From: Kribbella jejuensis
GTDB lineage: Bacteria; Actinomycetota; Actinomycetes; Propionibacteriales; Kribbellaceae
Length of the DNA stretch: 64,000 bases
Direction of reading: 5' to 3'
Assembly: GCF_006715085.1 (NCBI RefSeq)
Contig: NZ_VFMM01000001.1
Location: 558,001 to 622,000, forward strand
Shown: one piece after another, positions 53,218 to 62,565 of the stretch
How the letters are laid out: each line of letters opens with the position of its first letter
Position numbering within the stretch: the stretch's first letter is position 1
Position numbers and translations under genes: made by a program
The notes under the pieces: model-generated
Databases searched by the model: none
What the model saw: only the letters and a program-made list of their open reading frames with translations
Told to the model about the DNA's origin: nothing

Positions 53218-54791
53218 GCGGTTGGTCCTTTGAGGGGGCGGAGGTCGGTGAGGGGGGTCAGGGGTTGGCCGGAGCGGAGTTGGAAGGCTTCGTGGGTTTG
53301 GTCGACGGTCGGGCTGTCGCGGGCGGCGAGGTCTGCGAGGGTCCAGGCGAGGCGGACTACCCGGTCGAAGCCTCGGGCGGTCAGGCGGCCAGCGGTGTAG
53401 TGGTCTTCCAGGAGGCGTTGGCTGGCCGTGTCCAAGGGGTGTTCGCGACGCAGAACCGGGCCCGGGATCTGGCTGTTCAAAGTCCAGGTGGTGTTGCGGT
53501 AGCGGTGGGCTTGGCGGTCTCGGGCAGCCAGGACGCGGGCGGCAACGACGGCTGTCGACTCGGGTGGATCGCCGTCTGTGACGGTGCGGGTGGCTGGCAG
53601 GATCTGGCGCTGGATGTCGATGCGGTCCTTGATCGGGCCGCTGATGCGTTGGCGATAGCGGGCGAGGATCTGCGGGGTGCAGTTGCAGATGCCCTGGTTG
53701 GTGCCGGCAAGGCCGCACGGGCACGGGTTGGCGGCCAGCACGAGCATGAAGCGGGCCGGGAACTTCGCGACCGCGGCTGCCCGGTGGACCTCGACGAAGC
53801 CGGATTCGAGCGGCTGGCGCAACGTGTCGAGCGTCAGCGGATGCATCTCCGGCGCTTCGTCGATGAACAGGATGCCGCGGTGCGCGCAGCTGATCGCTCC
53901 CGGGCGCGGGACACCCGAGCCGCCGCCGACCAGGCTGGCCAACGAGGCGGTGTGATGCGGCGCGATGAACGGCGGCCGGACGACGAGCTCGGCGTCGTTG
54001 GTCAGCAGCCCGGCGAGGGAGTGTACGGCGGACACCTCGAGCGAGTCGTCCGTAGACAGGTCGGGCATCAGGCCGGCCATCCGCTCGGCGAGCATCGTCT
54101 TGCCGGACCCAGGCGGGCCGTGCAGGAACAGGTGATGACCGCCGGCCGCGGCGACCTCGATGGCCCGGCGGCCCTCGTGCTGGCCGATGATGTCGTCGAG
54201 ATCCACCGACGGAACCCGGATCAACGACTCCGACACCAGCCGAGGCTCCGCGCGTGGTGGGGCTTCGTCCGGTATCTCGGCCCCGCGCAGCAAGGCCAGC
54301 ACCTGACGGAGCGAGCGAGCGCCGTACACCTGGATGCCTGGCACCAGGCGGGCTTCGCCGACGTTCAGGTCGGGGACGACGATGCGCTCGAAGCCGGCCC
54401 GGGAGGCTGCCAGCGTCATCGCGAGTGCGCCTCGGACCTCGCGGATCCGGCCGTCCAGGCCGAGCTCGCCGATGATGACCGTCTGGCGGAGGGCGCCGGC
54501 ATCGATCGCACCTGCAGCGGTGAGGAGTGACAGCGCGATCGCTACGTCGTAGTGCGAGCCGGTCTTCGGCAGGGTGGCGGGTGATAGGCCGATCGTGACC
54601 TTGCGGTCGGGGAACCGTTCGCCGCTGTTGACCACCGCCGCGCGGACGCGGTCGCGGGCCTCGGACAGGGAAGTGTCGGGGAGGCCGATCAGCGTCGTCT
54701 TCGGCAGGCCCTGTGCGATGTCGGCCTCGACCTCGACCAGGTGGCCTTCCAGTCCGACGAGCGCGACGGACCAGGTCTGTGCGAGTGCCAT
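53214..54791 (-). CDS. YifB/ComM-family Mg-chelatase-like AAA ATPase
   Basis: 525 residues. The N-terminal ChlI-like domain has LVGLEGHLVEVEADIAQGLPKTTLIGLPDTSLSEARDRVRAA. The AAA core has Walker A GPPGSGKT near 234, Walker B GILFIDEAPE and sensor ANPCPCGLAG with a zinc-type cysteine cluster (CPCG...CNC). YifB-type ComM helicases promote branch migration during natural transformation, fitting dprA next door. It overlaps yraN by one base at its start. Confidence 0.92.
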   Translation of the reverse strand: MALAQTWSVALVGLEGHLVEVEADIAQGLPKTTLIGLPDTSLSEARDRVRAAVVNSGERFPDRKVTIGLSPATLPKTGSHYDVAIALSLLTAAGAIDAGALRQTVIIGELGLDGRIREVRGALAMTLAASRAGFERIVVPDLNVGEARLVPGIQVYGARSLRQVLALLRGAEIPDEAPPRAEPRLVSESLIRVPSVDLDDIIGQHEGRRAIEVAAAGGHHLFLHGPPGSGKTMLAERMAGLMPDLSTDDSLEVSAVHSLAGLLTNDAELVVRPPFIAPHHTASLASLVGGGSGVPRPGAISCAHRGILFIDEAPEMHPLTLDTLRQPLESGFVEVHRAAAVAKFPARFMLVLAANPCPCGLAGTNQGICNCTPQILARYRQRISGPIKDRIDIQRQILPATRTVTDGDPPESTAVVAARVLAARDRQAHRYRNTTWTLNSQIPGPVLRREHPLDTASQRLLEDHYTAGRLTARGFDRVVRLAWTLADLAARDSPTVDQTHEAFQLRSGQPLTPLTDLRPLKGPTA

Positions 54792-55147
54792 CAGGCCGCA
54801 CCCCGCACGTGGTCGACGGTCGGTGGCGTGTTGTGGTCGAACAGGATCGAGATGATGTCGATCCGGATCGCCGCCGGTTTGAGCTCATGAGTCTGCAACC
54901 AGCGGCCGGCGAGTCTGCGTAGCGTTGCCAGCTTGCGGTAGGTGATCGACTCCAGCGGGCTGCCGTACCCGAGCCCGCGGCGGGTCTTCACCTCGCAGAC
55001 GACCAGCGTGTCGCCCTCGCGCGCCACGATGTCGATCTCACCGAACTCGCAGCGCCAGTTGCGCTCGAGCACGGTGAAACCGGCCGCACTCAGATACCTC
55101 GCGGCGAGATCTTCGCCGTACCGTCCGACGGTGTTCCTGGTCCGCAT
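54791..55147 (-). CDS. yraN: YraN-family (UPF0102) endonuclease-like protein
   Basis: 118 residues. GRYGEDLAARYLSAAGFTVLERNWRCEFGEIDIVAREGDTLVVCEVKTRR contains the Asp (EIDIV) and Glu-X-Lys (CEVKTR) of the PD-(D/E)xK nuclease fold. Function in the cell is unclear; DNA repair or competence is suspected. Position between rnhB and yifB is standard for actinobacteria. Confidence 0.92.
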   Translation of the reverse strand: MRTRNTVGRYGEDLAARYLSAAGFTVLERNWRCEFGEIDIVAREGDTLVVCEVKTRRGLGYGSPLESITYRKLATLRRLAGRWLQTHELKPAAIRIDIISILFDHNTPPTVDHVRGAA

Positions 55148-55223
55148 CGATGACCACCTCCGGCAGAGAAGATGCCGGGATCAGGTCACCGAAACGCGCC
55201 TCGATTTCCGCCTGTGGACAACC

Positions 55224-55547
55224 TCAGCGGCCGAAGTCGGAGTCTTTGGGGACTTCTAGGTCGGATTTGGCCAGTTCTTCGATGTTGACGTCGCGGAAGG
55301 TGACTACCTTGGCGTTCTTGACGAAGCGGGCGGAGCGGTAGACGTCCCAGACCCACGCGTCGGCCATGGTGACCTCGAAGTAGACGTCGCCGCCTTCGGT
55401 GCGGACCTTCAGGTCGACGGCGTTGCACAGGTAGAAGCGGCGTTCGGTCTCGACCACGTACTTGAAGATCCCGACGACGTCCTTGTACTCCCGATAGAGC
55501 TGGAGCTCCATATCGGTCTCATACTTCTCAAGGTCGTCAGCGCTCAT
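55224..55547 (-). CDS. DUF2469 conserved actinobacterial protein
   Basis: 107 residues, MSADDLEKYETDMELQLYREYKDVVGIFKYVVETERRFYLCNAVDL, matching the conserved DUF2469 family found between rnhB and yraN in actinobacteria. It starts within the rnhB end, overlapping by 11 bp. Function is unknown; strong conservation of its place suggests a role tied to the operon. Confidence 0.9.
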   Translation of the reverse strand: MSADDLEKYETDMELQLYREYKDVVGIFKYVVETERRFYLCNAVDLKVRTEGGDVYFEVTMADAWVWDVYRSARFVKNAKVVTFRDVNIEELAKSDLEVPKDSDFGR

Positions 55548-56244
55548 TCAGACTCTCCGCTCCGGTCGGACTGGTGACATTGTGTCCCATATCGGGTCGC
55601 AGACTGCGGCGGACATTCTCAAAGCGGCGCCGATGTTGCGGGCACGGGCCGTATTCGTCGAGTGCTGCTTGGTGCTCGGGGGTGCAGTAGCCCTTGTGGA
55701 TGCCGAAGCCGTACTGCGGGTACTCCTTGTCCCAGTGCTCCATCACGCGGTCGCGGGTCACCTTGGCGATCACGGACGCCGCCGCGATGCAAGCAGCCAC
55801 ACGGTCGCCCTTCCAGATGGCCAGCCCCGGTACGCCGAGACCGTCGACGCCGAAGCCGTCGGTGAGGACGTACGACGGGCGCACGTCCAGGCGGAACAGC
55901 GCCCGGCGCAGGGCCTCCACGTTCGCCACGTGCATCCCGAGCCGGTCGCACTCCGCGGCCTCGATCGACACCACCGACCAGGCGAGCGCGCGCTCGCGGA
56001 TCTGGTCGTAACAGCGGTCGCGTGCCTTGGCGGTCAGCAGCTTGGAGTCGGCCAGTTCCGGGATCTGGCCGCGCTTGCCGTCCGGCAGGATCACCGCGGC
56101 CGCCACCAACGGGCCCGCACACGGGCCGCGCCCGGCCTCGTCGACACCGGCAATCGGATCCAGGCCGACCCGGCGCAGGGCCCGCTCGTACCCGTACAGC
56201 CCGGCGTCCCGCCGTACCGTGCTTCCGCGCGGGAGCGCGCTCAT
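55537..56244 (-). CDS. rnhB: Ribonuclease HII
   Basis: 235 residues. The catalytic acids are Asp35 and Glu36 in GVDEAGRGPCAGP, Asp129 in LTDGFG and an Asp in TRDRVME near 160. Substrate-binding SIAAASVIAKVTRD is close to the family pattern (ACIAAASVIAKVTRD). It removes ribonucleotides from DNA and RNA primers. A short tail (SPTGAESLNER) overlaps the next gene. Confidence 0.95.
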   Translation of the reverse strand: MSALPRGSTVRRDAGLYGYERALRRVGLDPIAGVDEAGRGPCAGPLVAAAVILPDGKRGQIPELADSKLLTAKARDRCYDQIRERALAWSVVSIEAAECDRLGMHVANVEALRRALFRLDVRPSYVLTDGFGVDGLGVPGLAIWKGDRVAACIAAASVIAKVTRDRVMEHWDKEYPQYGFGIHKGYCTPEHQAALDEYGPCPQHRRRFENVRRSLRPDMGHNVTSPTGAESLNER

Positions 56245-56282
56245 CCAGACCTCCGCATCACACGAACAACCCTAGACAATGC

Positions 56283-57056
56283 TCACTTAGGGGGTGGTGT
56301 GAGGGATATCGAAGGTTTGTCGGGCGCCGGGCCGGGGGCCGGGACCGCCTTGAAGGTGCCGGGGACGCCGAGTTTGCTCCAGCGGCCGGCGGGCCAGACG
56401 ATCGCGATCGCCCGTCCGGTCACCTTGTCGAGCGGTACGAAGGCCGCGTCTCCCTGATTGCCGCCGTTCGCGTCCAGGTCCTGCAGGTGCACGCGGGAGT
56501 CGCCGGAGGCGGACCGGTGGTCACCCATCACGAAGATCCGGCCGGCCGGGACGGTGACCTGGAACTCCATCTGGGACGGGGCGTCGCCGGGATACAGGTA
56601 GCTGGTCTCGTCGAGCGGCTGCCCGTTCACCAGGATCCGGCCCTTGGCGTCGCAGCAGGCCACCTTGTCGCCGGGCATGCCGATCAAGCGCTTGATCAGG
56701 TGACCGTGGCTGGAGTCCGGCAGCAGGCCGACGATCTCGAAGAACCGGCCGATCGAGCCGCGCTTCTGGCCGCTCTCCTCCTGGCCGAGCCAGCCGCCCG
56801 GGTCCTCGAACACGACCACGTCGCCGCGCTTGACGTCGGTGAGCTTCTCCACCACGACCCGGTCGCCGACCAGCAGGGTGTTCTCCATCGACTCGCTCGG
56901 GATGATGAACATCTGCCCGACGAACGCCCGCAGGATCGAGGAAACGATCAGGGCGCCGACCACGATCAGCACGAACTCGCGGGCCGCCGCCGCGAACCCC
57001 GAGCGGTGGGCAGGTTTGGCGTCCTTGGCGTCCGGCTTGGTCGGTGTATCGGTCAC
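56283..57056 (-). CDS. lepB: Signal peptidase I, second copy
   Basis: 257 residues. One N-terminal membrane segment, then catalytic Ser56 in IIPSESM and Lys122 in IKRLIGMPGD. FVMGDHRSASGDSR is box E. The protein has an Ala/Pro/Lys N-terminal tail and an outer domain ending KPSISLTPPPK. It cleaves signal peptides at the outer membrane face. It overlaps the upstream lepB by 4 bp, so both are made from one message. Confidence 0.93.
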   Translation of the reverse strand: MTDTPTKPDAKDAKPAHRSGFAAAAREFVLIVVGALIVSSILRAFVGQMFIIPSESMENTLLVGDRVVVEKLTDVKRGDVVVFEDPGGWLGQEESGQKRGSIGRFFEIVGLLPDSSHGHLIKRLIGMPGDKVACCDAKGRILVNGQPLDETSYLYPGDAPSQMEFQVTVPAGRIFVMGDHRSASGDSRVHLQDLDANGGNQGDAAFVPLDKVTGRAIAIVWPAGRWSKLGVPGTFKAVPAPGPAPDKPSISLTPPPK

Positions 57057-57802
57057 TTCTTCAGCCCCGGCTTCTTGAAGGTATCCGGAGGACGCAGCAT
57101 CGTCATCCGGTCAGACGGCCAGATTACGCAACAGGCCCGGCCAACCACGTTCGCGACCGGTACGAATCCGCCGCCGGGGCCGCCCATGTGAGCGCGGGAG
57201 TCGGCCGACTCGGCGCGGTTGTCCCCCATCACCCACAAATGGCCGGGCGGCACCAGCACGTTGAAGGGGATCTCGGACGGCTTGGCGTCCTTCAGCAGGT
57301 ACTCGCGCTCGTCCAGCGCGATGCCGTTGACGGTGATCTGGCCCTCCTTGTTGCAGCAGATCACCCGGTCGCCGCCGATGCCGATCACCCGCTTCACCAG
57401 GTGACCCTCACCGCTGCGCGGCAGGATGCCGACGAACTCACCGATCCGGCGCAGCGTGCCGGGCTCGGTCGGCGCCTCGTTCAGCCAGTTCGCCGGGTCC
57501 TTGAACACCACGATGTCACCGCGGCCGATGTCGCGGTGCATGTAGCTGATCTTCTCGGCGAGGATCCGGTCGTCCTTGGTCAGCGTGTCGTACATCGACT
57601 CCGACGGGACGTAGAAGGCCTCGGCCACGAACAGCCGCAGGACCACCGTGATGACGAGCGCGAGCGCCGTGACGGTGCTCATCTCGACGAGCAGGCTGAG
57701 CAGCGGATTGCGCTGCTTCAGCCTGCGGTGACGTCCTTTGCTGCGACGTGCCCTCGTCGATACCGGCCGAGAGCGAGCGCGAGTCGCAGTGCTCGGCGCC
57801 AT
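57053..57802 (-). CDS. lepB: Signal peptidase I, first copy
   Basis: 249 residues. A basic N-terminus (RRSKGRHRRLKQRN) precedes one membrane segment. Catalytic Ser69 is in VPSESM and Lys137 in VKRVIGIGGD, followed by WVMGDNRAESADSR. The two adjacent copies differ in the active-site surroundings, as in Streptomyces, where several signal peptidases share substrates. Confidence 0.94.
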   Translation of the reverse strand: MAPSTATRARSRPVSTRARRSKGRHRRLKQRNPLLSLLVEMSTVTALALVITVVLRLFVAEAFYVPSESMYDTLTKDDRILAEKISYMHRDIGRGDIVVFKDPANWLNEAPTEPGTLRRIGEFVGILPRSGEGHLVKRVIGIGGDRVICCNKEGQITVNGIALDEREYLLKDAKPSEIPFNVLVPPGHLWVMGDNRAESADSRAHMGGPGGGFVPVANVVGRACCVIWPSDRMTMLRPPDTFKKPGLKK

Positions 57803-57827
57803 AGGTGACCGTCGTCGTTACGCGGCG

Positions 57828-58187
57828 TCAGGAGGCCGGAACTTCGCGCTTCTCCTTGATCTTCGCCGCCTTACCGCGCAGCTCGCGCAGGTAGTACAGC
57901 TTGGCGCGGCGGACGTCGCCGCGGGTGACGACCTCGATCTTGTCGACGATCGGGGTGTGCAGCGGGAAGGTGCGCTCGACGCCGACGCCGAAGCTGACCT
58001 TGCGGACCGTGAAGGTCTCCTGCAGGCCACCGCCCTGGCGGCGGATCACGACACCCTTGAACACCTGGACGCGGGACCTGTTACCTTCGACGACCTTCAC
58101 GTGCACGTTCACGGTGTCACCGGCGCGGAAGGCCGGGATGTCGTCGCGCTTGCTCGCATTGTCGAGCTCGTTCAGGATGTTGCTCAT
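57828..58187 (-). CDS. rplS: 50S ribosomal protein L19
   Basis: 119 residues from ATG 58187 ([35 protein letters not shown]). [16 protein letters not shown] and [42 protein letters not shown] match L19. It bridges the ribosomal subunits. A 168-bp leader separates it from trmD. Confidence 0.97.
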   Translation of the reverse strand: MSNILNELDNASKRDDIPAFRAGDTVNVHVKVVEGNRSRVQVFKGVVIRRQGGGLQETFTVRKVSFGVGVERTFPLHTPIVDKIEVVTRGDVRRAKLYYLRELRGKAAKIKEKREVPAS

Positions 58188-58355
58188 CAGGTGTCTCTTC
58201 CTCGCGCGTGCCACAGGTCACCCACGAATCTCGGTGGTGATGAAGTCATCAGAAGGCTGCCGGTCGGTGGTCACCCCCTGTGGCAGGAGCACCGAAGGGC
58301 AGCAGCAGACAATCTTGCCACACGCCCCACACGGTGACGAAATCGCCCGTGTCTC

Positions 58356-59552
58356 TCACTTACGGCGACGGCGTTTGGCTAGGTACACGAGGTCGACCTT
58401 GGGCGTCTGCGTCTTCCGGCCGACCTCCCGGTAGCCGGCTTTCCGGTAGAGCGCCAGGTTCCGCTCACTGAGCGCACCGGTGTCCAACGCGTACGACGTG
58501 ACGTCTGCCGGCGCCAACTGCTCGGCGGCGCGCAGCAGACGGGCTCCTAGCCCATGGCCCTGCCAGTCCGGGGCGACGACGAGCCGCTCGATCCGTCCCA
58601 CGGTGTCGTCCACGGTCAGCTGGACCGATCCGACGATCCGCGCGCCCGCGACGGCCTTGAGTACGATTCCGCGCTCCAGGCGGGCCCTGGTCGCCGGCAG
58701 CTCTTCCGTGAGCGGAGGGAGCGTGTAGTCGTCGTACAGCCGCGCCTCGGACAGGAAAGTGGCGAGCTGCAGTACGTGGACCTCACCGGCGTCGGCTGCC
58801 GTGGCGGGCAGGATGCGGACGCCTTCGGAACCCTCCTGATCGGACAGTACGTCGCCCCACGCCGCCAGCAGGTCCGGCCGACGCTCGGCGGTACGGCGTA
58901 CCGACTCCTCGTGGCGCCAGTCCGCGATCAGGCCGTGGTTCCCGGACAGCAGCACCTCGGGTACGTCGTGACCGCGCCACGTCGGCGGCTTCGTGTAGAC
59001 CGGGTACTCGAGCAGGCCGTCGCCCGAGTGCGACTCTTCCGCCAGGGACTCCGGGTTGCCGATCACACCGGGCAGCAGGCGGGCCACGGCCTCGACCATG
59101 ACGAGTACGGCGACCTCACCGCCGTTCAGCACGTAGTCGCCGATCGACACCTCGTCGACACGCATCCGCTCGGCGGCGTACGACGCGACGCGCGCGTCGA
59201 TGCCCTCGTAGCGCCCACACGCGAACGCCAGCCAGGGCTCAGAAGCGAGCTCGTAGGCGAGCTCCTGAGTGAACGGGCGTCCCGCAGGGGTCGGGACGAT
59301 CAGCCTGGGCTGCACCGGACCGTCCACAGGCGCGATGGTGTCCAGCGCCTGCCCCCACGGCTCGGGCTTCATCACCATGCCGGCTCCCCCGCCGTACGGG
59401 GTGTCGTCGACGGTCCGGTGCCGGTCGTGGGTCCAGTCGCGCAGGTCGTGCAGGTGGACGTCGAGCAGACCGCTCTTGGCCGCCTTCCCGACCAGGGAGA
59501 CGTCGAGAGCGGCCAGGTACTCCGGGAAGATCGTGACGACGTCAAGCCTCAT
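58356..59552 (-). CDS. trmD: tRNA (guanine37-N1)-methyltransferase TrmD fused to a GNAT acetyltransferase
   Basis: 398 residues. Residues 1-243 are Trm[28 protein letters not shown] at 50-62, and the trefoil-knot SAM site ACGRYEGID (111-119) plus [20 protein letters not shown] (136-155). [16 protein letters not shown] at 174-189 holds the catalytic Asp178. Residues 245-398 are a GNAT domain with [21 protein letters not shown] (325-345) and [21 protein letters not shown] (364-384). TrmD is normally about 240-270 residues, so this is a true fusion in one frame. It overlaps rimM by 11 bp. What the acetyltransferase modifies is unknown. Confidence 0.94.
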   Translation of the reverse strand: MRLDVVTIFPEYLAALDVSLVGKAAKSGLLDVHLHDLRDWTHDRHRTVDDTPYGGGAGMVMKPEPWGQALDTIAPVDGPVQPRLIVPTPAGRPFTQELAYELASEPWLAFACGRYEGIDARVASYAAERMRVDEVSIGDYVLNGGEVAVLVMVEAVARLLPGVIGNPESLAEESHSGDGLLEYPVYTKPPTWRGHDVPEVLLSGNHGLIADWRHEESVRRTAERRPDLLAAWGDVLSDQEGSEGVRILPATAADAGEVHVLQLATFLSEARLYDDYTLPPLTEELPATRARLERGIVLKAVAGARIVGSVQLTVDDTVGRIERLVVAPDWQGHGLGARLLRAAEQLAPADVTSYALDTGALSERNLALYRKAGYREVGRKTQTPKVDLVYLAKRRRRK

Positions 59553-60090
59553 CGGTCGGGACCACCTCGGCGCCGTCCGGGTCCAGCAGGCCGGGCCGGT
59601 CCGCGACCGTCACGTACTGCGCGTCCAGGTCGATCTCCGGAACCAGTTCGGCGACCAGCGGCACCAGTACGGCGTTGCCTGCGGGCCGGCGGATCTCCAG
59701 AAGGTCCTGCGACGGCAGGTGGATCACATCGATGACCTCGCCGGCGTCTTCGCCCGTGGCGGTGCGGACCTTCAGACCGATCAGCTCGCGGTCGTAGTAC
59801 TCGTCGGGGTCTTCCGGGCGCTCGTCCTCGTCGATCTCGGACTGGACCTCCAGATTGCGCAGCAGCTCCGCGGCGGTCCGGTCCGGCACCTCGGCGAACT
59901 TCACCAGCAACCGGCCGCTGTGCCAGCGGCTGGACTGCACGGTGAGTGTCCTGGGCGGGTTCGAGGCCGTGACGAGCTTCGCGCCGTCGGCGAAGCGCAG
60001 GTCAGGGTCGTCCGTGCGGACGATCATCCCGATCTCGCCCTTGATCCCGTGCGCCCGGCCGATCCGGCCGACAATCACCAGCACCTGCAC
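59542..60090 (-). CDS. rimM: Ribosome maturation factor RimM
   Basis: 182 residues from GTG 60090, with AGAAGGG upstream; a TTG at 60105 would add five residues. [20 protein letters not shown] is the N-terminal RimM domain, [13 protein letters not shown] starts the PRC barrel and [28 protein letters not shown] ends it. RimM helps assemble the 30S head with S19. It lies between khpA and trmD. Confidence 0.95.
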   Translation of the reverse strand: MQVLVIVGRIGRAHGIKGEIGMIVRTDDPDLRFADGAKLVTASNPPRTLTVQSSRWHSGRLLVKFAEVPDRTAAELLRNLEVQSEIDEDERPEDPDEYYDRELIGLKVRTATGEDAGEVIDVIHLPSQDLLEIRRPAGNAVLVPLVAELVPEIDLDAQYVTVADRPGLLDPDGAEVVPTDEA

Positions 60091-60108
60091 AAACCCTTCT
60101 GTCAAGCC

Positions 60109-60131
60109 TGTGTGGACACACTATCCACACA
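60109..60131 (-). promoter_or_regulatory. Inverted repeat upstream of rimM
   Basis: TGTGTGGA at 60109-60116 and TCCACACA at 60124-60131 pair perfectly around a 7-base loop. The element lies 19 bases before the rimM start and could be an RNA hairpin near the ribosome site or an operator. Confidence 0.45.
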
Positions 60132-60151
60132 GAGTGTGCACTCACAGCAGA

Positions 60152-60187
60152 CGAAGGGCCGCACCGGAGACCCGGGGCGGCCCTTCG
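60152..60187 (-). terminator. Stem-loop between khpA and rimM
   Basis: CGAAGGGCCGC at 60152-60162 pairs with GCGGCCCTTCG at 60177-60187; ACCGG/CCGGG extends the stem. It lies 16 bp past the khpA stop and lacks a T-run, so it probably tunes expression within the operon. Confidence 0.65.
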
Positions 60188-60202
60188 AGAGGACTGTCGA
60201 GC

Positions 60203-60457
60203 TCAGCGGCGCGGGCGCCGGTTGAACTCGTCGACGAAGTCGATGCGCAGCGAGGACTCGGAGCTGAGCGCGCCGACGACGGTGCGGATCGCGGTGGCGG
60301 TCCGGCCGTTGCGGCCGATCACCTTGCCGATGTCGTCGGGGTGGACGTGCACCTCGAGGGTGCGGCCACGGCGCAGGTTCCGGGCCCGGACGCTGACGTC
60401 GTCGGGGTTGTCGACGATGCCTCGGACCAGGTGCTCGAGCGCCTCGGTCTCCATCAT
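60203..60457 (-). CDS. khpA: KH-domain RNA-binding protein KhpA
   Basis: 84 residues from ATG 60457 or 60454. The KH fold carries the GxxG loop in DIGKVIGRNGRTATAIRTVV near 42-61. KhpA and KhpB bind RNA together in other bacteria; KhpB is not in the window. It is between rpsP and rimM, the common actinobacterial order. Confidence 0.92.
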   Translation of the reverse strand: MMETEALEHLVRGIVDNPDDVSVRARNLRRGRTLEVHVHPDDIGKVIGRNGRTATAIRTVVGALSSESSLRIDFVDEFNRRPRR

Positions 60458-60459
60458 CG

Positions 60460-60987
60460 TCAGGCCTCGGTGGTCTCGGCCGCAGCCTCGTCGGCCTTGC
60501 CGGCCTGGTCCGCAGCAGCCTCGTCGGCCTTCGGCGCCGCTTCGGCCTTCGGCGCCTCGTCAGCCTTGGGGGCCTCGGCGGCGTCGTCCTTCTTCTCGGC
60601 CTTCTTCGCGGTCTTCTTGGCGGTGACGGCCTCGGTCTTCAGCGAGCCGTGGGCCTCGGCCAGCGCCTCGTTGAAGATCTCCTGCTTGTCCCGCTTCGGC
60701 TCGGCGACGCGCAGCGGCGCCGGAGCCTCCAGGCCCTTGAACTTCTGCCAGTCGCCGGAGGCCTTGAAGATCGCCTCGACGGCCTCGCTCGGCTGCGCGC
60801 CGACGCCCAGCCAGTACTGCGCCCGGTCCGACTCGACGCGGATGAACGACGGCTCGGTCTTCGGGTTGTAGATCCCGATCTCCTCGATCGCCCGGCCGTC
60901 CCGCTTGGTGCGGGCGTCCATCACGACGATGCGGTAGTGCGGGGTGCGCTTCTTGCCGATGCGCTTCAAACGGATCTTGACTGCCAC
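60460..60987 (-). CDS. rpsP: 30S ribosomal protein S16 with a long Lys/Ala tail
   Basis: 175 residues from GTG 60987 ([32 protein letters not shown]). The S16 core ends near residue 85. The remaining 90 residues alternate Lys, Ala, Glu and Asp ([21 protein letters not shown]) and form a highly charged tail. Such tails occur in actinobacterial S16 proteins, this one being rather long. It heads the conserved ribosomal operon. Confidence 0.95.
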   Translation of the reverse strand: MAVKIRLKRIGKKRTPHYRIVVMDARTKRDGRAIEEIGIYNPKTEPSFIRVESDRAQYWLGVGAQPSEAVEAIFKASGDWQKFKGLEAPAPLRVAEPKRDKQEIFNEALAEAHGSLKTEAVTAKKTAKKAEKKDDAAEAPKADEAPKAEAAPKADEAAADQAGKADEAAAETTEA

Positions 60988-61163
60988 TTTCGGGTGGTCT
61001 CCCTCGGAAATTACATTCTGGGTGAGCAGCACGACCGCGTCGTGGGGACAACGCAGCGACACTCGATGGGCCGGCCGGGCCGTGGAGTTAGAGGGCTGCA
61101 CGAAACCTGGACGGACTCAGCCTGACATTGTGCCAGATTCCACACCGTGGACACCAATCGGCC

Positions 61164-62540
61164 TCAGCGGCGCAGGTAGCCCAGGTCGGGAAGGCGGTCG
61201 GCGTAGGAGTCCAGCAGTTCGCGGGCGATCGTCACCGAGTCGACCAGCGGATGCCACGCGAACGCCCGTACGGCGGCGTCCCGGGAGCCCGACGTGGCGG
61301 CCTCGATCGTCGATCGCTCCACGGCCTTCACCGCGCAGACGAGCCCGGCCTGGTGGTCGGTGAGCTGCGACACGGTGACCGGCAGCGCGCCGTTGGCGTC
61401 CACCGTGCACGGGATCTCCACGACCGCGTCGTCGTCCAGATGACGCAGTACGCCGCGGTTGCGGACGTTGAGGATCAGCGACGCGCGCTCGTTGTGCGCG
61501 ATCGCCCGCATCAGCGACAGCGCGACCTGCTCGTACCCTCCGGCGGCCATGTCGCGCTCGTCCCGCTCCCCCGCGTCCGCGACCTCACGGCTCTCCACCA
61601 TGTACGTCGACTCTCGCTCGGCCCGGGTCTTCTGCCACAGCTCGAACGCCTGGTCCGGGTGCTGCCCGGTCTCGGCGTAGAACGCGGACTGCTGCTCGAG
61701 CAGGAAGGCCCCACGCGTCTGCCGGACAGCCTGTACGGCGGCCAGCGTCTCGCGGGCGAAGTAGTAGTAGTGCAGGTACTCGTTGGGGATCGAGCCGATC
61801 GAGCGGAGCCAGTCCGCGCCGAACAGCCTGCCCTCCTCAAAAGAACTGAGCGCCTGCGATGACTGGAGTAGCTCAGGCAGGCGGTCGATGCCGTCGGACT
61901 TCAGGCCGCGCAGCCAGCCGAGGTGGTTAAGCCCTGCGTAGTCGTAGAAGGCTGTTGACGGATCCACCCCCAGGGCCAACGCGGCGCGGCGCCCGAGGCC
62001 GGACGGTGAGTCGCAGATGCCGATGACCCGATCGCCCAGGAACGGGATCATCGCTTCGGTGACCATGCCGGCTGGGTTGGTGAAGTTGATGGTCCAGGCA
62101 TCCGGGGCGACCGCGGCGATGCGTTGGGCGATCTGCCGGGCGACCGGAAGCGTGCGCAGACCGTAGGCGATGCCGCCGGCGCCGACCGTTTCCTGGCCCA
62201 GTACGCCAAGGTCCAACGCGACCCGCTCGTCGGTCGTCCGTCCGTCGAGGCCCCCGACGCGGATCGCCGAGAAGACGAAGTCGGCACCGCGCAGCGCCTC
62301 GTCCAGGTCGGTCGTCTCCGTCACCGCCGGAGGTGGGAGCGGAGGCACCGAGCCGTCGGCGTCGGCCGTGGCAGCGACCGCCGCCTGCTGACGCAGCACT
62401 GCACCGATCGCGGCCAGCCGGGTGCGGTCGGTGTCGTACAGCATCACGTCGGTGATGCGGCCGTCGCCGTGATCACCCAGCAACGCGTGGTAGACCAGCG
62501 GAACCCGGAAACCGCCCCCGCCGAGAATCGTCAGTCGCAT
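61164..62540 (-). CDS. GH4-family 6-phospho-beta-glucosidase
   Basis: 458 residues. The NAD-binding motif is LGGGGFRVP at 6-14. Metal ligands are Cys176 in GICDSPSG and His206 in LNHLGWLRG. Arg and Asp residues in the DERVALDLGVLGQETVG and NFTNPAG segments complete the GH4 site. GH4 enzymes need NAD and a divalent metal and hydrolyse 6-phospho-glycosides by elimination. It lies 25 bp downstream of the DeoR regulator and near a PfkB kinase, suggesting a sugar-use locus. Confidence 0.9.
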   Translation of the reverse strand: MRLTILGGGGFRVPLVYHALLGDHGDGRITDVMLYDTDRTRLAAIGAVLRQQAAVAATADADGSVPPLPPPAVTETTDLDEALRGADFVFSAIRVGGLDGRTTDERVALDLGVLGQETVGAGGIAYGLRTLPVARQIAQRIAAVAPDAWTINFTNPAGMVTEAMIPFLGDRVIGICDSPSGLGRRAALALGVDPSTAFYDYAGLNHLGWLRGLKSDGIDRLPELLQSSQALSSFEEGRLFGADWLRSIGSIPNEYLHYYYFARETLAAVQAVRQTRGAFLLEQQSAFYAETGQHPDQAFELWQKTRAERESTYMVESREVADAGERDERDMAAGGYEQVALSLMRAIAHNERASLILNVRNRGVLRHLDDDAVVEIPCTVDANGALPVTVSQLTDHQAGLVCAVKAVERSTIEAATSGSRDAAVRAFAWHPLVDSVTIARELLDSYADRLPDLGYLRR

Positions 62541-62565
62541 AGCAACACCCCCTGGATCCGCCTGC

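Noticed and set aside
53217..54888. Open frame continuing dprA upstream to 54888 (1155 residues)
   Set aside because: The upstream part overlaps yifB on the same strand in another frame, and the ATGA overlap at 53214-53217 gives a natural start.
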